Shown: positions 6,643 through 16,359 of the stretch, one piece after another
Position numbering within the stretch: position 1 is the first letter of the stretch
Layout: every line of letters begins with the position of its first letter
The notes under the pieces: generated by a model
What the model was told of the DNA's origin: nothing
What the model saw: the letters and a program-made list of their open reading frames with translations, nothing else
The model's database searches: none
Virus record (IMG/VR): IMGVR_UViG_3300020215_000066
Location: 1-47,179 of that record
Reading direction: 5' to 3' (one strand)
DNA: 47,179 bases
DNA from: a virus
Translations under genes and position numbers: made by a program

Positions 6643-9385
6643 CTCCCGGTGCTCCGCGCAGTTCGTCCATCATCCCTTCCCGGAGGGCGGCACGCTTGGA
6701 CTTGGCAATGTCCACGTCGCTGATCCGGGCTCCCGTGGTCAGGTTCAGGGCCGAGTCGAGCCAGCTCTTGCGCGGATCGGTCAGCGTTCCCGCCGTCGTC
6801 ACGACGCGCGAGAGGGGCGAGTTCATCAGGACGTTCTCGACCCCCGGAGACACCGGCACTCCCACCAGGTCCTCCAAACGCGAGTGCAGGTCGCGCAAGT
6901 CTCGACCGGAATAAAGCTGGCGGTTGGTCAGGCCCTCGACGACCATCTTCAGCATCGGGTTGGCGTTGCCGGCGAGCTTGGTCGGTGAGAACACATCGCC
7001 GATCTGCTCGAAGGGCAGACCGAGGCTGGTGAGATAACGTCTCTGGCCGTTTTGCTCCCCACCCAGGGGGATGGCGACACCGGGACTCAACCAGGGGGGC
7101 TCGAAGCCGCCATCTTCGCGTCCCTTTGCGGTCACTTTCACCGCTGTTCCGACCGCTCCTCCCGGGTTCTGCATGATCTGCTTGATGTTGTACGGCACGT
7201 TCGATCGTGCAAACCCGTAGAAGGGCACCAGGCGGCGCATCACTTCCTTCTCGAAGGAAGTCAGATTGTGGTAGTCCGCGTGCGCCGCCTTGACCATGGG
7301 AGCGACCATGTCCGGGTCAACGCCTTGCTTGAGAAGCGCCAGCGCCCCTCCGCCTCGCGCGGTCTGCTCGATGACGGTTGCGAGGTCTTCGCCGGCCTTG
7401 AACGGAGCGACGGTGCTCTTGGTGGCCCCGGCGACTCCGCGAATGTCCGTCTGCTTGAGCATGTCCTTGGAAGTTGGCAGGTAGTTCCTGCCGTACTCCC
7501 CGATGGCGGACAGACCGACCTTGCGGTCCTTCATGAGCCCGGGGATGCCTTCGAGGATGTCGGGGGCCACGTTCTTGCCGAGAACGTCCGAGACATGCCC
7601 CGAGCTGGTGAGCCCCTTGGAGAACAGCCAGTCTCCGATGGCGCGCGAGGCCGCTTCGTCGGTGAGTCCTGGGCCGACGATCTTCTGGACCGAGGGCCAT
7701 TGCGAGATCCCCTTGACCGACTCCCCGCGCAGGAGGTTGGTCATCATCTGGTTGCCTTCGAGCGCCGCCTTGGGAGAGCCCGTGAGGATCGACTGAATCC
7801 ACCCCAGGGAACTCGTGGCATTGCGGGCATGGAAGGCGGGGAAGGGGGTCGTCAGGAATCCCTTGGTCAGATTGGTGGGCACGTCGATAAGGCTTTTCAT
7901 GAGCCGGGTGAAGTCCGACTCGACCTTGTGCCCAGGATTCAGGATCGCCCCCAGCGCATTGGAGACAGCCTGGGGGACGTGCATCGTGTCGAAGAACGCA
8001 CGCTGCACGCCGGGGTTGTCGCCAGCGAGCTTGCCGGCCTTCTGTAGTGCCTCGAAGGCGCGTTCCGAGGCGTTCTTGGTCGCTTCGGTCGCCCCCTGTA
8101 CCACGTTGCCGAACTCGTCGATCTTGGGGCCGGACAGACCGAGTTTGCCCAGAAGTTCCTGCACCTTCATGGAGCCAGGGGACGCCGGGCCGGCGTGCTC
8201 CGCGATCAGGTCGTATGCCTTGCGGACCATGTTGTTCTTGGAGACGTTTGACTGCATGTACCCCATGAAGTCTGTCAGGGGGTCGTTGGAGAACAAGCCG
8301 TGCTTCAGTCGCTCGGGGTGCAAACCGTACAGGAACGACGCCAGGGCGTCCGCGTCTTGAGGGGAGACGTGGTAGTTCTGAACGAGGTGCTGAGCCGCCG
8401 CGAAGTTGTCAGGTGCCGTCCGCTTGGACGTTCCGACAAAGGCGTCCTTCACCATGTTGTTCAGGCGATCGGTGGATGCATAGCGCAGGATCTGCTCTCG
8501 GCTTGAGGACGGCGTGGAGAAGAAGTCCGCCGCCACGTCCAGGGTCGGCTCCGTCACCTGCCGTGGGAAGAAGTTTTCCAAAGGCTCCTTGGGCCTTCCC
8601 AGGAACTGTGCCTCCTCGAGCACGTCCTTGAGGGACTTCTGGGCGAACTCCGATCCCTGCCGCGCCCCCTGTCCGACGCCTGTTGCCGCTTCTCCCAGTT
8701 CGGTGAAGTTGCGCAGCCCCTGCCTCTGAGCGGCATCCAGGGCATCATCCCCCATGGTGCGAACCAGCTGGGCGGCAGTCAGCGCCCCCGCCTCCTGCCC
8801 GGCGATCTTCTCCGGGTAGAGCGTTCGCGCGATCGTTTGCCCCATGGTGTCGTACTGGCCCATGACTTCGGGCTTGAACGCTCCCGCCAGCAGGCGTCCA
8901 CCTGCGTCCATCGCCTTGCCGCCCAGTTCGCGTGTGGCAGCGATGGGCGGGCCGATGACGGGTATGTGGCTCGCCACGTCGGCGACCTTCCCCACTCCCT
9001 TCCCCGTGGCCTTCAGTCCCGCCCCCACCCCTCTCGCGATGGCCCCACCAAACCATGTCGTCGGGTCCGTGAGCAATTCCACCCCCAGCCCCGTCAGCCC
9101 CTCTCCCGAGAACAAGGAGGCATCCCGGCTCCCCCCGATCAGCTCCGAGCCGGTGACGCGCTGGGAGGGGTCCAGGATGCCCCCGAATGCCCGTCCGGGA
9201 TCACCGTGGAACAAGCCCCGGACGATGCTGCCGGGAGTGTCCAGGACGTTGCCCAGGAAGGAAAGCCCGGACAGTCCGGCGTTGAGCACGGAGCCGGCGA
9301 GGGAGCGTTCTTCTTCGGGAGGGAGTTGGGGGAGGAGGTCGGAAGCGGTTGGGAGAAGGTTCCCGTTGATGTCATAGCGTGGCAT
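6512..9385 (-). CDS. Large polyvalent/ejection-type virion protein
   Basis: 957 aa. Residues about 708-731 (LTSFEKEVMRRLVPFYGFAR followed by SNVP) match a signature of large phage polyvalent and ejected proteins. Alternating Gly/Ala-rich amphipathic segments fit a protein carried in the capsid. Residues 46-84 (DTPGSIVRGLFHGDPGRAFG, then GILDPSQRVTGSELIG) recur near the N-terminus of the 540-aa protein at 25958-27580. The position at the end of the late operon, after two Gln/Ala-rich proteins, resembles internal core proteins of podoviruses. Enzymatic function is not evident. Its last 131 bases are antisense to the LexA-type gene. Confidence 0.75.
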   Translation of the reverse strand: MPRYDINGNLLPTASDLLPQLPPEEERSLAGSVLNAGLSGLSFLGNVLDTPGSIVRGLFHGDPGRAFGGILDPSQRVTGSELIGGSRDASLFSGEGLTGLGVELLTDPTTWFGGAIARGVGAGLKATGKGVGKVADVASHIPVIGPPIAATRELGGKAMDAGGRLLAGAFKPEVMGQYDTMGQTIARTLYPEKIAGQEAGALTAAQLVRTMGDDALDAAQRQGLRNFTELGEAATGVGQGARQGSEFAQKSLKDVLEEAQFLGRPKEPLENFFPRQVTEPTLDVAADFFSTPSSSREQILRYASTDRLNNMVKDAFVGTSKRTAPDNFAAAQHLVQNYHVSPQDADALASFLYGLHPERLKHGLFSNDPLTDFMGYMQSNVSKNNMVRKAYDLIAEHAGPASPGSMKVQELLGKLGLSGPKIDEFGNVVQGATEATKNASERAFEALQKAGKLAGDNPGVQRAFFDTMHVPQAVSNALGAILNPGHKVESDFTRLMKSLIDVPTNLTKGFLTTPFPAFHARNATSSLGWIQSILTGSPKAALEGNQMMTNLLRGESVKGISQWPSVQKIVGPGLTDEAASRAIGDWLFSKGLTSSGHVSDVLGKNVAPDILEGIPGLMKDRKVGLSAIGEYGRNYLPTSKDMLKQTDIRGVAGATKSTVAPFKAGEDLATVIEQTARGGGALALLKQGVDPDMVAPMVKAAHADYHNLTSFEKEVMRRLVPFYGFARSNVPYNIKQIMQNPGGAVGTAVKVTAKGREDGGFEPPWLSPGVAIPLGGEQNGQRRYLTSLGLPFEQIGDVFSPTKLAGNANPMLKMVVEGLTNRQLYSGRDLRDLHSRLEDLVGVPVSPGVENVLMNSPLSRVVTTAGTLTDPRKSWLDSALNLTTGARISDVDIAKSKRAALREGMMDELRGAPGVRTLPLLTFRPEEIQNMSPREKALARLYLEQQRRDRQRNTPSQ

Positions 9386-9638
9386 GGGATGGCTTCCGCA
9401 ACAGAGTGATGGCAGATGTCACGAACACGACTGCCAGCCATTGCACGATCAGGCGGGGGAGGTTGATCGCACCGTCAGACCAGAGGTAGTCGTGACGGAT
9501 GCTCACCTTCTCGATCCTGTCCAGCGTCGGCGTCCCGTTGATGTCGTACCGTGCGGAGATTTCGCGTGTCTCGATGGGCGGGTAGACGCTCATCCCCAAC
9601 GCGACGATACATGCAGCGGCCCACAAGAGTTTCACCAT
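9372..9638 (-). CDS. Small two-segment membrane protein
   Basis: 88 aa. Start 9638 is set by CGGAGG 6 nt upstream. An N-terminal hydrophobic segment (LLWAAACIVALGMSV) could be a signal anchor. A second one near the C-terminus (IVQWLAVVFVTSAITLL) looks like a transmembrane helix. The soluble middle contains 'ARYDINGTPTLDRIE', echoing 'PRYDINGNLLPT' at the start of the next gene. It overlaps that gene by 14 nt. A holin-like or ejection-related role is possible but unproven. Confidence 0.6.
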   Translation of the reverse strand: MVKLLWAAACIVALGMSVYPPIETREISARYDINGTPTLDRIEKVSIRHDYLWSDGAINLPRLIVQWLAVVFVTSAITLLRKPSHATL

Positions 9639-9689
9639 GGCGCACCTCCGGGAAACAACGATAACGCTGCTCCCGAAGGAACGCAAGCA

Positions 9690-10973
9690 TCAGTACGACC
9701 CCAGCGGCACGAAGTCGTTCACGGGACGAGGCGGAACCGGGATGTTCCTGTGGGTCCGGCTGAACGGCCCTATCGGTGCCCCGGTCGCCTGAATCCGTCG
9801 GAGCCGGTCTGCCGGCAACATCTGGTCAAGCTGCCGCAGGGTCATCAGAGCAGGAGGCGGCTGCCCGAAAAGCTGCCCGGCGTAGATGGCCTGATTGACG
9901 GCCTCCGGCGTGTAGGCGCGCTCCATGGCATCCCGCAGCGTGGCCCAATTCTGGCCGTGGCGAAGGAACTCCGGTTGACGCTGGTTGAGGATGCGGAGCC
10001 GGTCGATGTAGTTGCGAACGGCCTGGGAGCGTGCGCCAGCGCTCGCCGATGGCTCAAGGGTGGGCGGCTCGAAGTCCGCCTGAGTGACCCCAGGCGGCAT
10101 CCACATCCCCCCGAGGACATTCGGCCTGCCCGTTGGCCTGCCGTGAGCGTCGATGGCGTTGGCCGGCGTCTGCATCCAGTTTGGAGGCGGAGAGCCGATC
10201 GGCGTGATGGGTTGTTGCGGTTGCCCGTTGAACGCACCACGGACCTGCCCGATCAGGTCCGTCAACCCTTGCGAGGCTTGCTGAGGAGATTGCCCGCCCA
10301 GCATCCTGTTCTTGAGCATATCCTCGACGATCCGCGCCGACATGGCATCCGGCCCATAGTGCATCCGTGCCACGTCGCGCTGGGTCATGGCGGAGAGGAT
10401 CGCGTTGTAGGCCGGATTGGGGGTTTCGTAGGGCGAGCCTCCCACCGATCCACCCGTGGTGTACGAGAACTGCGGCGTCCCCATGGGCCTGCCGAACCTG
10501 TCGTAGCTGCTGTAGCCTGTCAGCGTGGCCGTGGGCGCAATCACCGTGTCCGGCATGTAGTGGGTCAACGTCTGCGGAGTGCTCGCCAGCAGCTGCCGCA
10601 ACATCTCCCCTTCGCTTGGCTGTTGCTGTCTGGGTGCTTCGGCTGGCAGGCTCTGCCTCTCCCCCCCAGGGCGAATATCGACCGGCGTTGCCATCCGCCG
10701 CACCTGAACGTTGGGGTTCATGCTGCGCAAGAGTCCCACCATCTCGTCATTGCCGCTGGTTGGCAAGGCGTTCCAATTCCCTCCCGGGGACTGGTAGAAG
10801 GCGGCGCGTGTGAACCGTTGCGGTGGTCCCACGTCCGCCTCGCGCATGGCGGCGAGGTTGGCCTGAAGTTCTTCGCGCGAGACGGGCAGTTGCGGTGCCT
10901 GCGCCATGGCTTGTTCCGCCAGGGCTTGCCGTGCTCGCCGGATCTGTTCTTCGTCATCCCATCCCGGAAGCAT
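9690..10973 (-). CDS. Probable internal virion protein
   Basis: 427 aa, rich in Gln, Pro, Ala and Met, with long low-complexity linkers (EAPRQQQPSEGEM, NGQPQQPITPIG) and helical ends (EEQIRRARQALAEQAMAQAP). No catalytic motif is visible. It lies between two other late genes of internal-protein character, and I infer an internal or tail-associated structural role. Confidence 0.6.
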   Translation of the reverse strand: MLPGWDDEEQIRRARQALAEQAMAQAPQLPVSREELQANLAAMREADVGPPQRFTRAAFYQSPGGNWNALPTSGNDEMVGLLRSMNPNVQVRRMATPVDIRPGGERQSLPAEAPRQQQPSEGEMLRQLLASTPQTLTHYMPDTVIAPTATLTGYSSYDRFGRPMGTPQFSYTTGGSVGGSPYETPNPAYNAILSAMTQRDVARMHYGPDAMSARIVEDMLKNRMLGGQSPQQASQGLTDLIGQVRGAFNGQPQQPITPIGSPPPNWMQTPANAIDAHGRPTGRPNVLGGMWMPPGVTQADFEPPTLEPSASAGARSQAVRNYIDRLRILNQRQPEFLRHGQNWATLRDAMERAYTPEAVNQAIYAGQLFGQPPPALMTLRQLDQMLPADRLRRIQATGAPIGPFSRTHRNIPVPPRPVNDFVPLGSY

Positions 10974-10981
10974 ACGTCACC

Positions 10982-11962
10982 TCACGAAAGATACGACCCC
11001 AGGAATCCACCCCCGAGGAACCCCGAGGCCAGTTTCGATTGTGCGTCCAGTTGCGCCGCCGCCAGCCTCGCCGCCGCGTCCATGGCCGCGATCTGCTGCT
11101 GGTTCTGGAAGTTCGCATACCCCAGCGCCTCTTGCTGCCTGGCCCCGTACTGCGCCTCCTGCGCCCTCTGCGCGTCCAGGACATGCCCGGCGTTCATCTG
11201 GGCGGCTCCCAACCGGGTCTGGCGCTCGTTCTCCGCCCCCTGTCCCAGCGCCGCCATCTGGTTGGCCGAGGCGATCCCCATCATGGCCGGGGACTGCGAG
11301 GAGAACCCTCTTGAGGAAATCGAGTTGCGGGCCTGCTGGGTTGCGGCCTGCGCTTTCTGTTCGGCCCCCGCATACCCCGCGTTCACCTGCTGCTGCACCA
11401 TTCCCGGCGTCATGGGCGGGGCGGCGCTGATCTTCGGGGGAGTGCCTTGGGTCGCCTGCTGGGTTGGAGGGGGAGCGGTGGGGAACTGGAAGTTGTTGCC
11501 GAACCCCCCGCCCTGTTGCCAGTTTTGCAGGAACTCGTCGTAGCGACCGAGGGCCTGATTGTAGAGGGGGAGCACCTGCTGGAAGCGGGCCTGCCTGGCG
11601 GCTTCGGCTGCGGCGAGGCGCTTGAGGTCCCATTCGCCTCCGAGGTTGAGTTGCAATGAGGCAAGGTCCCGGGCGTTTTGGCCCTGTGCGCCGATTTGTT
11701 TGAGAGATTCCGCGCCCTGAGCACCAATTCTCTTGAGATCCCATCGTCCTGATCGGGCAATGGATTCGAGGTCAGTTGTCGATTTTAAGCGAGCCAACAT
11801 CTCGGCTGAGGCAAGCTGGGCGCGAAGCCTATCCATGGCCGCTCCACGCTCCGCGGATGCGTTCGCCATTGTGTGTATCATCGCAAATGGATCAGCACCG
11901 CCTCCGCCTGACGGCTCAAATACGGCAGTCGTCGATCCGCCCGGTTCAACCCAAAATGCCAT
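10982..11962 (-). CDS. Probable internal/DNA-ejection protein
   Basis: 326 aa, strongly Ala/Gln-rich and mostly helical (AAAEAARQARFQQVLPLYNQ, AQKAQAATQQARNS, QQIAAMDAAARLAAAQLDAQ). It ends in a Gly-rich tail 'ASGFLGGGFLGSYLS', which resembles ejection or internal-core proteins of short-tailed phages. A paired repeat in the first third, 'RWDLKRIGAQGAESLKQIGA' then 'EWDLKRLAAAEAA', suggests a repeated helix. No enzyme motif. Confidence 0.65.
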   Translation of the reverse strand: MAFWVEPGGSTTAVFEPSGGGGADPFAMIHTMANASAERGAAMDRLRAQLASAEMLARLKSTTDLESIARSGRWDLKRIGAQGAESLKQIGAQGQNARDLASLQLNLGGEWDLKRLAAAEAARQARFQQVLPLYNQALGRYDEFLQNWQQGGGFGNNFQFPTAPPPTQQATQGTPPKISAAPPMTPGMVQQQVNAGYAGAEQKAQAATQQARNSISSRGFSSQSPAMMGIASANQMAALGQGAENERQTRLGAAQMNAGHVLDAQRAQEAQYGARQQEALGYANFQNQQQIAAMDAAARLAAAQLDAQSKLASGFLGGGFLGSYLS

Positions 11963-11998
11963 GATCGTTTCCTCCCTTTGGCTCCATCATACCCGGCA

Positions 11999-13195
11999 TT
12001 ACACTTCTACCACAAAGCGTTCTTCGACAGTCTGCAATTCCGGCTGGTACGGCGTGTCGATGTAGACCAGCAGGTTGCGAAGGATGCGCGGCGTCAGGAT
12101 CGTCGCCGGCTCTTCCAGGGTAGGTCCGTAGTAGTCGTAGAGCTTGCCCTTGGTCTTGTCGATGAGTGTCTGGTAGTAATGGGAGCGCATCTTCTCCGTG
12201 AAAATGTTCGGTACGCCGTTATGGTCTGGCTCATGGGGGTAAACGATGAGGTTGTCAATGATGACGCGCGTCTCGTCCAGTGCGAGCCTATCGCCGACTT
12301 CTGATTGCGTCAGCTGCCCTCCTTCGCCGTCGTAATTGTCGTTGCTGAAAAAGGCGCGGAAGGCAGTTGTCATCAAGACCCTTCGCGCGGATGTGCGCCA
12401 TTGAATGGTCGTGTTGGCCTCGATCATCGTTTCCAGGCCAGTCTCCTGCAACGAGGCGGAAGTGGAATTGGGAATGTCTGGATTCAATCGTGAATGGTCA
12501 TTGCCGTCGAAGATCCATGACAGAACTTCTTGCTCGTCGAAGGTTCCGACAGGGTTGGCAAGCAGCGTCTGACCGTCATCGAAATTCGTGACAAATGCGA
12601 AAAAGGTAGACGGTCCTCCGATTCCGCCTTCGTTGATGTGCACGATCTCCCGGACCAAGAGTTCCGTGTACGGTCCTGACCCGAAGTAAGTGTCGAACCG
12701 GAGCGTTTCCGCTTCGCCGGTGCTTTCTACAACCGTGATGTCGCTATCGGAGATCCCGGCTGCTGTTGGGTTAGCGGAATCAAGTGTGTACTGATCCGTG
12801 ATGAGAAACCCGCTGAACCTTATCGTTGGCACAACCGCATTGCCGCTTGGCTCGTGATAAAAGACCTGTCTCGACACCGTGAACGTCTCCCCCGATCCAT
12901 GCACGAACGTATCCGTGACCGTGCCCATCTGGTAGTAGTACCGATAGGTGTAGACCCGATCGCCCGACACGGAGAACGATGTCCAGCCGTAGGATGCCGA
13001 GAAGTACATGACGAGGTATCGCCAGTCGTCGGGAATGTCCTTGAACTGGAAGAATTGCTCGATGATGTCGCCAATGACAAACTCGCCGCTTTCCAGGAAG
13101 CAGAGATCAAGCGTGGGGAAACGGAAATGCCCCATGCCGCCCCACGAGGCAATCATCGCCTCTCCACGACTTGCGGCCTTGGCTTCACCGATCAT
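11999..13195 (-). CDS. Phage structural protein, unknown
   Basis: 398 aa. The start at 13195 overlaps the previous stop (ATGA) and has AGGGG 7 nt upstream. It is rich in beta strands and aromatics (FFQFKDIPDDWRYLVMYFSA, YTYRYYYQMG), with no low-complexity sequence. Position after the large tail protein suggests a tail or tip component. Base composition is slightly more AT-rich than the neighbouring tail genes. No family recognised. Confidence 0.6.
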   Translation of the reverse strand: MIGEAKAASRGEAMIASWGGMGHFRFPTLDLCFLESGEFVIGDIIEQFFQFKDIPDDWRYLVMYFSASYGWTSFSVSGDRVYTYRYYYQMGTVTDTFVHGSGETFTVSRQVFYHEPSGNAVVPTIRFSGFLITDQYTLDSANPTAAGISDSDITVVESTGEAETLRFDTYFGSGPYTELLVREIVHINEGGIGGPSTFFAFVTNFDDGQTLLANPVGTFDEQEVLSWIFDGNDHSRLNPDIPNSTSASLQETGLETMIEANTTIQWRTSARRVLMTTAFRAFFSNDNYDGEGGQLTQSEVGDRLALDETRVIIDNLIVYPHEPDHNGVPNIFTEKMRSHYYQTLIDKTKGKLYDYYGPTLEEPATILTPRILRNLLVYIDTPYQPELQTVEERFVVEV

Positions 13196-14142
13196 GCTTC
13201 GTCCCCTGGTATCTTGGTACACCACGAACGAGCATCCACGTTTAGGTCGATATATTCTCCTTCTGGGGCCTTCTCCGCGCGCGACCTCGCCTCATCAGCG
13301 GGCTGTTTCAAAGAGTCCCTCAGCCTTTCGGCAGTTTCCGCGATCTCTCGCAACGAAGAGATCGTATCCGCATCAGCATTAGTCAAGATCGCAGTTTCCA
13401 GCGCACCGGCTGCCTGCGCTGCCGCTGTCTCTGCTGACTTGTATGTGCTTTCGGCCTTGTTTGCTGCATTCGTCAAGTCTTCTTTCGTGACCGCACTGTC
13501 GAGCTTTCCTATGTAGATCAGGTCGCCGACTCGATACCTGGGAATGATAATTTGATGTTCTGTGTGACTGCCGACCGTTATTGTTCTTTCCGTAGCGTGA
13601 CCGCGAAGTTTGGCTGGCTTCTTCACTGTAACGGTCGCGCCGCTCCCATTGCCACATATCAGTGTATCGGCCCCGATTCCCACTATGATGGCTTCTCCTA
13701 TTTGCGAAATCGCTGGCTCCCTCTTGTCCTCCAACCTCTGATTGTTTGGATTGGTTTCCTTGTCTTTTGGCAGCGGACCTGCTCCTTCATTGTTAATCTG
13801 GATGTTCAAGCCGCCAAGTGTTATGCTGGTAGATACGCTATTGGTGTTGTCTCCTAGATTGATGTCCCCAAACTGATTGGGCGGCAGAACCGTCCCGTCC
13901 TGCAAGTTGAACACGTTGTTGCCGTTGTTGATCTGGAACGACACCGGCGAGGCCGTGTAGTTGTTCAGCGTGAGCGGTGCATACGATCTGTTCCCCCCCA
14001 CGGTGATCTCCACCGGGGAGGTGATCTTGATGGGGGCATCCGAGGTCCACAGGGTATACATGAGTTCCGCCAGGCGCTTGGTGCCCCCGCCGCCCCAGTC
14101 CTCTTGCAGAAACGCATTGGCCTGATCCGCCATCCAGCCCAT
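13192..14142 (-). CDS. Tail-associated protein with C-terminal coiled coil
   Basis: 316 aa, starting in the TGATG overlap with the upstream gene. The N-terminal third looks like a baseplate or fibre adaptor (WTSDAPIKITSPVEITVGG, then NRSYAPLTLNNYT). The middle is beta-rich. The C-terminal ~110 residues form a long Ala/Glu/Lys coiled coil (NAANKAESTYKSAETAAAQA), typical of trimeric fibre shafts. A longer reading from 14277 overlaps the previous gene and lacks a ribosome site. Confidence 0.6.
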   Translation of the reverse strand: MGWMADQANAFLQEDWGGGGTKRLAELMYTLWTSDAPIKITSPVEITVGGNRSYAPLTLNNYTASPVSFQINNGNNVFNLQDGTVLPPNQFGDINLGDNTNSVSTSITLGGLNIQINNEGAGPLPKDKETNPNNQRLEDKREPAISQIGEAIIVGIGADTLICGNGSGATVTVKKPAKLRGHATERTITVGSHTEHQIIIPRYRVGDLIYIGKLDSAVTKEDLTNAANKAESTYKSAETAAAQAAGALETAILTNADADTISSLREIAETAERLRDSLKQPADEARSRAEKAPEGEYIDLNVDARSWCTKIPGDEA

Positions 14143-16355
14143 CACCCGACTCCCTCGATGGTGATCTGATGCACCTTGGGCGTCTCGTCCGTCGAGCACC
14201 CCCTGAGCTGAACCGAGAGCATTCGGGGGCCATCGGAATCCGCTTCCTTGTGCCCCGGAAAGTTCACCCACACGCACCCGTTGGACTTCGACAGATCCAC
14301 CACAAGGTCCGGCGAGTTCTTGGTCGCCTTGAGCCCGCCTCCCGCCTGCGAAGAAACCGTGCGGTACATGTCGGCAGGTTCGGTGTCCCGGTCGAAGTAG
14401 AGCCGCAGGTCCATCGTCCCCGCGTCCTGGGGCTCGAATTGCAGCTCCACCCTCCGCTCATCGTTCACTTCCGACCGCGCGAACCTGTACCACCCTGTCT
14501 GGTAGTCGAACTGGATGCCCCCCACCTGATACGTCGAGGTCGTGTCCGGCAACACCCCCCACGGCCTGTCCAGGTCCAGCCTGGTAGCAGACCGCGCCAT
14601 CACAAGCCGTCTCTGACCCTTGCCCCTGCCCCCGGTGATGACGACCGGCGCTCCCACAACATCCGTGGCAAAGGCTGCCGTCGAGTCCGTCAAGGACAGC
14701 CACGATGCCCCTGTCACCGTCCCATCCAGAGTCCCGGCAGTCGGGTCCGGCCCGTCCAGAGATCCCATCCAGTAGGCGAGAACGTCCTGTGTCCCAAGAA
14801 ACACCCTGGCCCGGCTCTGCATGTACCCCTTGCACGAGGCCCCCACAGGCTGAGCGAACTCCTCGATCCACCACCGTTTCGACCGCAAGTGCAAGCAGAT
14901 CGCATGACGGGGAAGCCTGGCCCCGCTCAAACACACGAACCAGCGGATCACTTCCTGTCCGGGGAAATGCACGGCATGGAAGTATTTCGATCGCTTCCAG
15001 TTGATGCGCAGATCCGAGTCCTCTTCCCAGAGGTCCGCGATGTTGGACGAGAGGGCTTCCGATCCCGAGGCGAAAGCGTGGATGCCGGCCTCGTCGAGCA
15101 TGTACGCCACGTCCTCGACGTTGACCCAGCACCTGTTGTTGATGCACCCCCTGTCCGCGTTCAGGAACACCGCCCCATCCACGATGGGGTCGGACTGGCA
15201 GACCAGCCGGTAGATGTGCCGGCGCTTCAGGAGAAACAGATACGACGCCTTGGGCATGAGTCCGGTGAGCGTATCCCCATCCTCCTGAAGTGTAAGTATG
15301 TCAGTCGCTCGGAAAGCGTGGGGCTCTCCTGCCCCCGAGAAATACACCGAGTTGGCATCTGCTGTCCCGGAGCGGATGGAGTACGCCGCGAACAGGTCTG
15401 TCGATCCGGTGTAGGCCGACGTGAGAGTAAGCGTCTGATTGGCCACGTCAACAGAATCAATTTCATAGGCGTCCTGCGAGGTAAAGAGGAACCTTCCTTC
15501 CATCTCTTCGGTCCACTCGGTCCCGATCCCCGTGACCGTCGTGGACCCCGCCGATACCTGCACGTTTCCCTCCGCATACGGCTCATCCACCGCCGCGTAC
15601 ATGCGATCGAGGTGAGACGCCAGCACCGACTTGTGGTTGGGTGGCAGTCCGAACCTGTTGGCGAGGATTCTTCCATCCGGGTCCAGAAGGGCATATCCCG
15701 TCTGCGCTACCAGGGTCGCATCGTCCTTGGTGGAGGAGGCCGTGGTCGCCGTCATGTTCGACAGCTCCACGTCGATGTAGAACACGTTGGTCTGCCCTGC
15801 TGTGTTGCGCAGGATCTGCCTTCCCACCAGAGTAGGGTCTTGCGAGGTCGGGACCGACGTGTAGGAGATCGTCTGTCTGCCAGCCGACCACGATCCCCCT
15901 CCGATGTAGGACCCATTCCCGTCCGAGTCATCCAGGGAGAACGTATCCAGGGACAGGACCGTGATCGTCCACGACCCGTTCGCCGCCGTGTTTCCGCCCA
16001 CGTTCTCGATCAGCACGCGCGAGCCGTTGAGTAGCCCATGCGCCGCCGAAGTGATCACGATGGGCCGGGCATCCGTGGCGTCCGTGATCGTGCCCGTGCC
16101 TGCGCCCACCGTGAGCTTGGTGGACACCGGCGAGAGGTTGCCCACATTGCCGTCCTGGTCCACGAAGCGAACGTAGGCGTAGTAGTCCCCGACGATGTTC
16201 CCCAAGCCCGAAGAGGACATGGAGACAGCCGTGGTAGGCGCAACGACCCCTGCGGGGATGGCCTGATCGGAAGTGCCGTCCCACTTCAGAACGGGGTTGA
16301 TGCCGTTCGAGAGGAACAGATCACCCTGCGGCGTCTCCACCATGCACATGGGCAC
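14142..16355 (-). CDS. Large tail (nozzle/knob-like) protein with FCCH-like insert
   Basis: 737 aa, all-beta. Repeated blade-like strands and motifs such as 'ASHLDRMYAAVDEP', 'SYLFLLKRRHIYRLV', 'VNVEDVAYMLDEAGIHAF' and 'ICLHLRSKRWWIEE' fit the beta-propeller tail nozzle/stabilisation proteins of short-tailed phages. Residues about 90-160 (RPIVITSAAHGLLNGSRVLI ... GGNTAANGSW ... GNGSYIGGGSW) form an FCCH-like module of the type often labelled 'ubiquitin-activating enzyme E1 FCCH domain' in phages. That is a fold name only; it says nothing about ubiquitin. The N-terminus begins abruptly inside what looks like the propeller (see the 59-aa ORF at 23741-23920). Confidence 0.7.
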   Translation of the reverse strand: MPMCMVETPQGDLFLSNGINPVLKWDGTSDQAIPAGVVAPTTAVSMSSSGLGNIVGDYYAYVRFVDQDGNVGNLSPVSTKLTVGAGTGTITDATDARPIVITSAAHGLLNGSRVLIENVGGNTAANGSWTITVLSLDTFSLDDSDGNGSYIGGGSWSAGRQTISYTSVPTSQDPTLVGRQILRNTAGQTNVFYIDVELSNMTATTASSTKDDATLVAQTGYALLDPDGRILANRFGLPPNHKSVLASHLDRMYAAVDEPYAEGNVQVSAGSTTVTGIGTEWTEEMEGRFLFTSQDAYEIDSVDVANQTLTLTSAYTGSTDLFAAYSIRSGTADANSVYFSGAGEPHAFRATDILTLQEDGDTLTGLMPKASYLFLLKRRHIYRLVCQSDPIVDGAVFLNADRGCINNRCWVNVEDVAYMLDEAGIHAFASGSEALSSNIADLWEEDSDLRINWKRSKYFHAVHFPGQEVIRWFVCLSGARLPRHAICLHLRSKRWWIEEFAQPVGASCKGYMQSRARVFLGTQDVLAYWMGSLDGPDPTAGTLDGTVTGASWLSLTDSTAAFATDVVGAPVVITGGRGKGQRRLVMARSATRLDLDRPWGVLPDTTSTYQVGGIQFDYQTGWYRFARSEVNDERRVELQFEPQDAGTMDLRLYFDRDTEPADMYRTVSSQAGGGLKATKNSPDLVVDLSKSNGCVWVNFPGHKEADSDGPRMLSVQLRGCSTDETPKVHQITIEGVG

Positions 16356-16359
16356 GGCA

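Noticed and set aside
7052-8047. Long rightward ORF (331 codons) opposite the 957-aa gene
   Set aside because: Protein composition is that of an antisense shadow (high His, Arg, Gly), it has no ribosome site, and the opposite strand encodes a recognisable phage protein.
9384-11543. 719-codon rightward ORF opposite the internal-protein genes
   Set aside because: It spans three well-delimited leftward genes and their gaps, its composition is Arg/His/Pro-rich, and it has no domain. It is an antisense artefact of high GC.
14169-16034. 621-codon rightward ORF opposite the large tail protein
   Set aside because: Antisense shadow of the 737-aa tail gene with Arg/His-rich composition and no motif.
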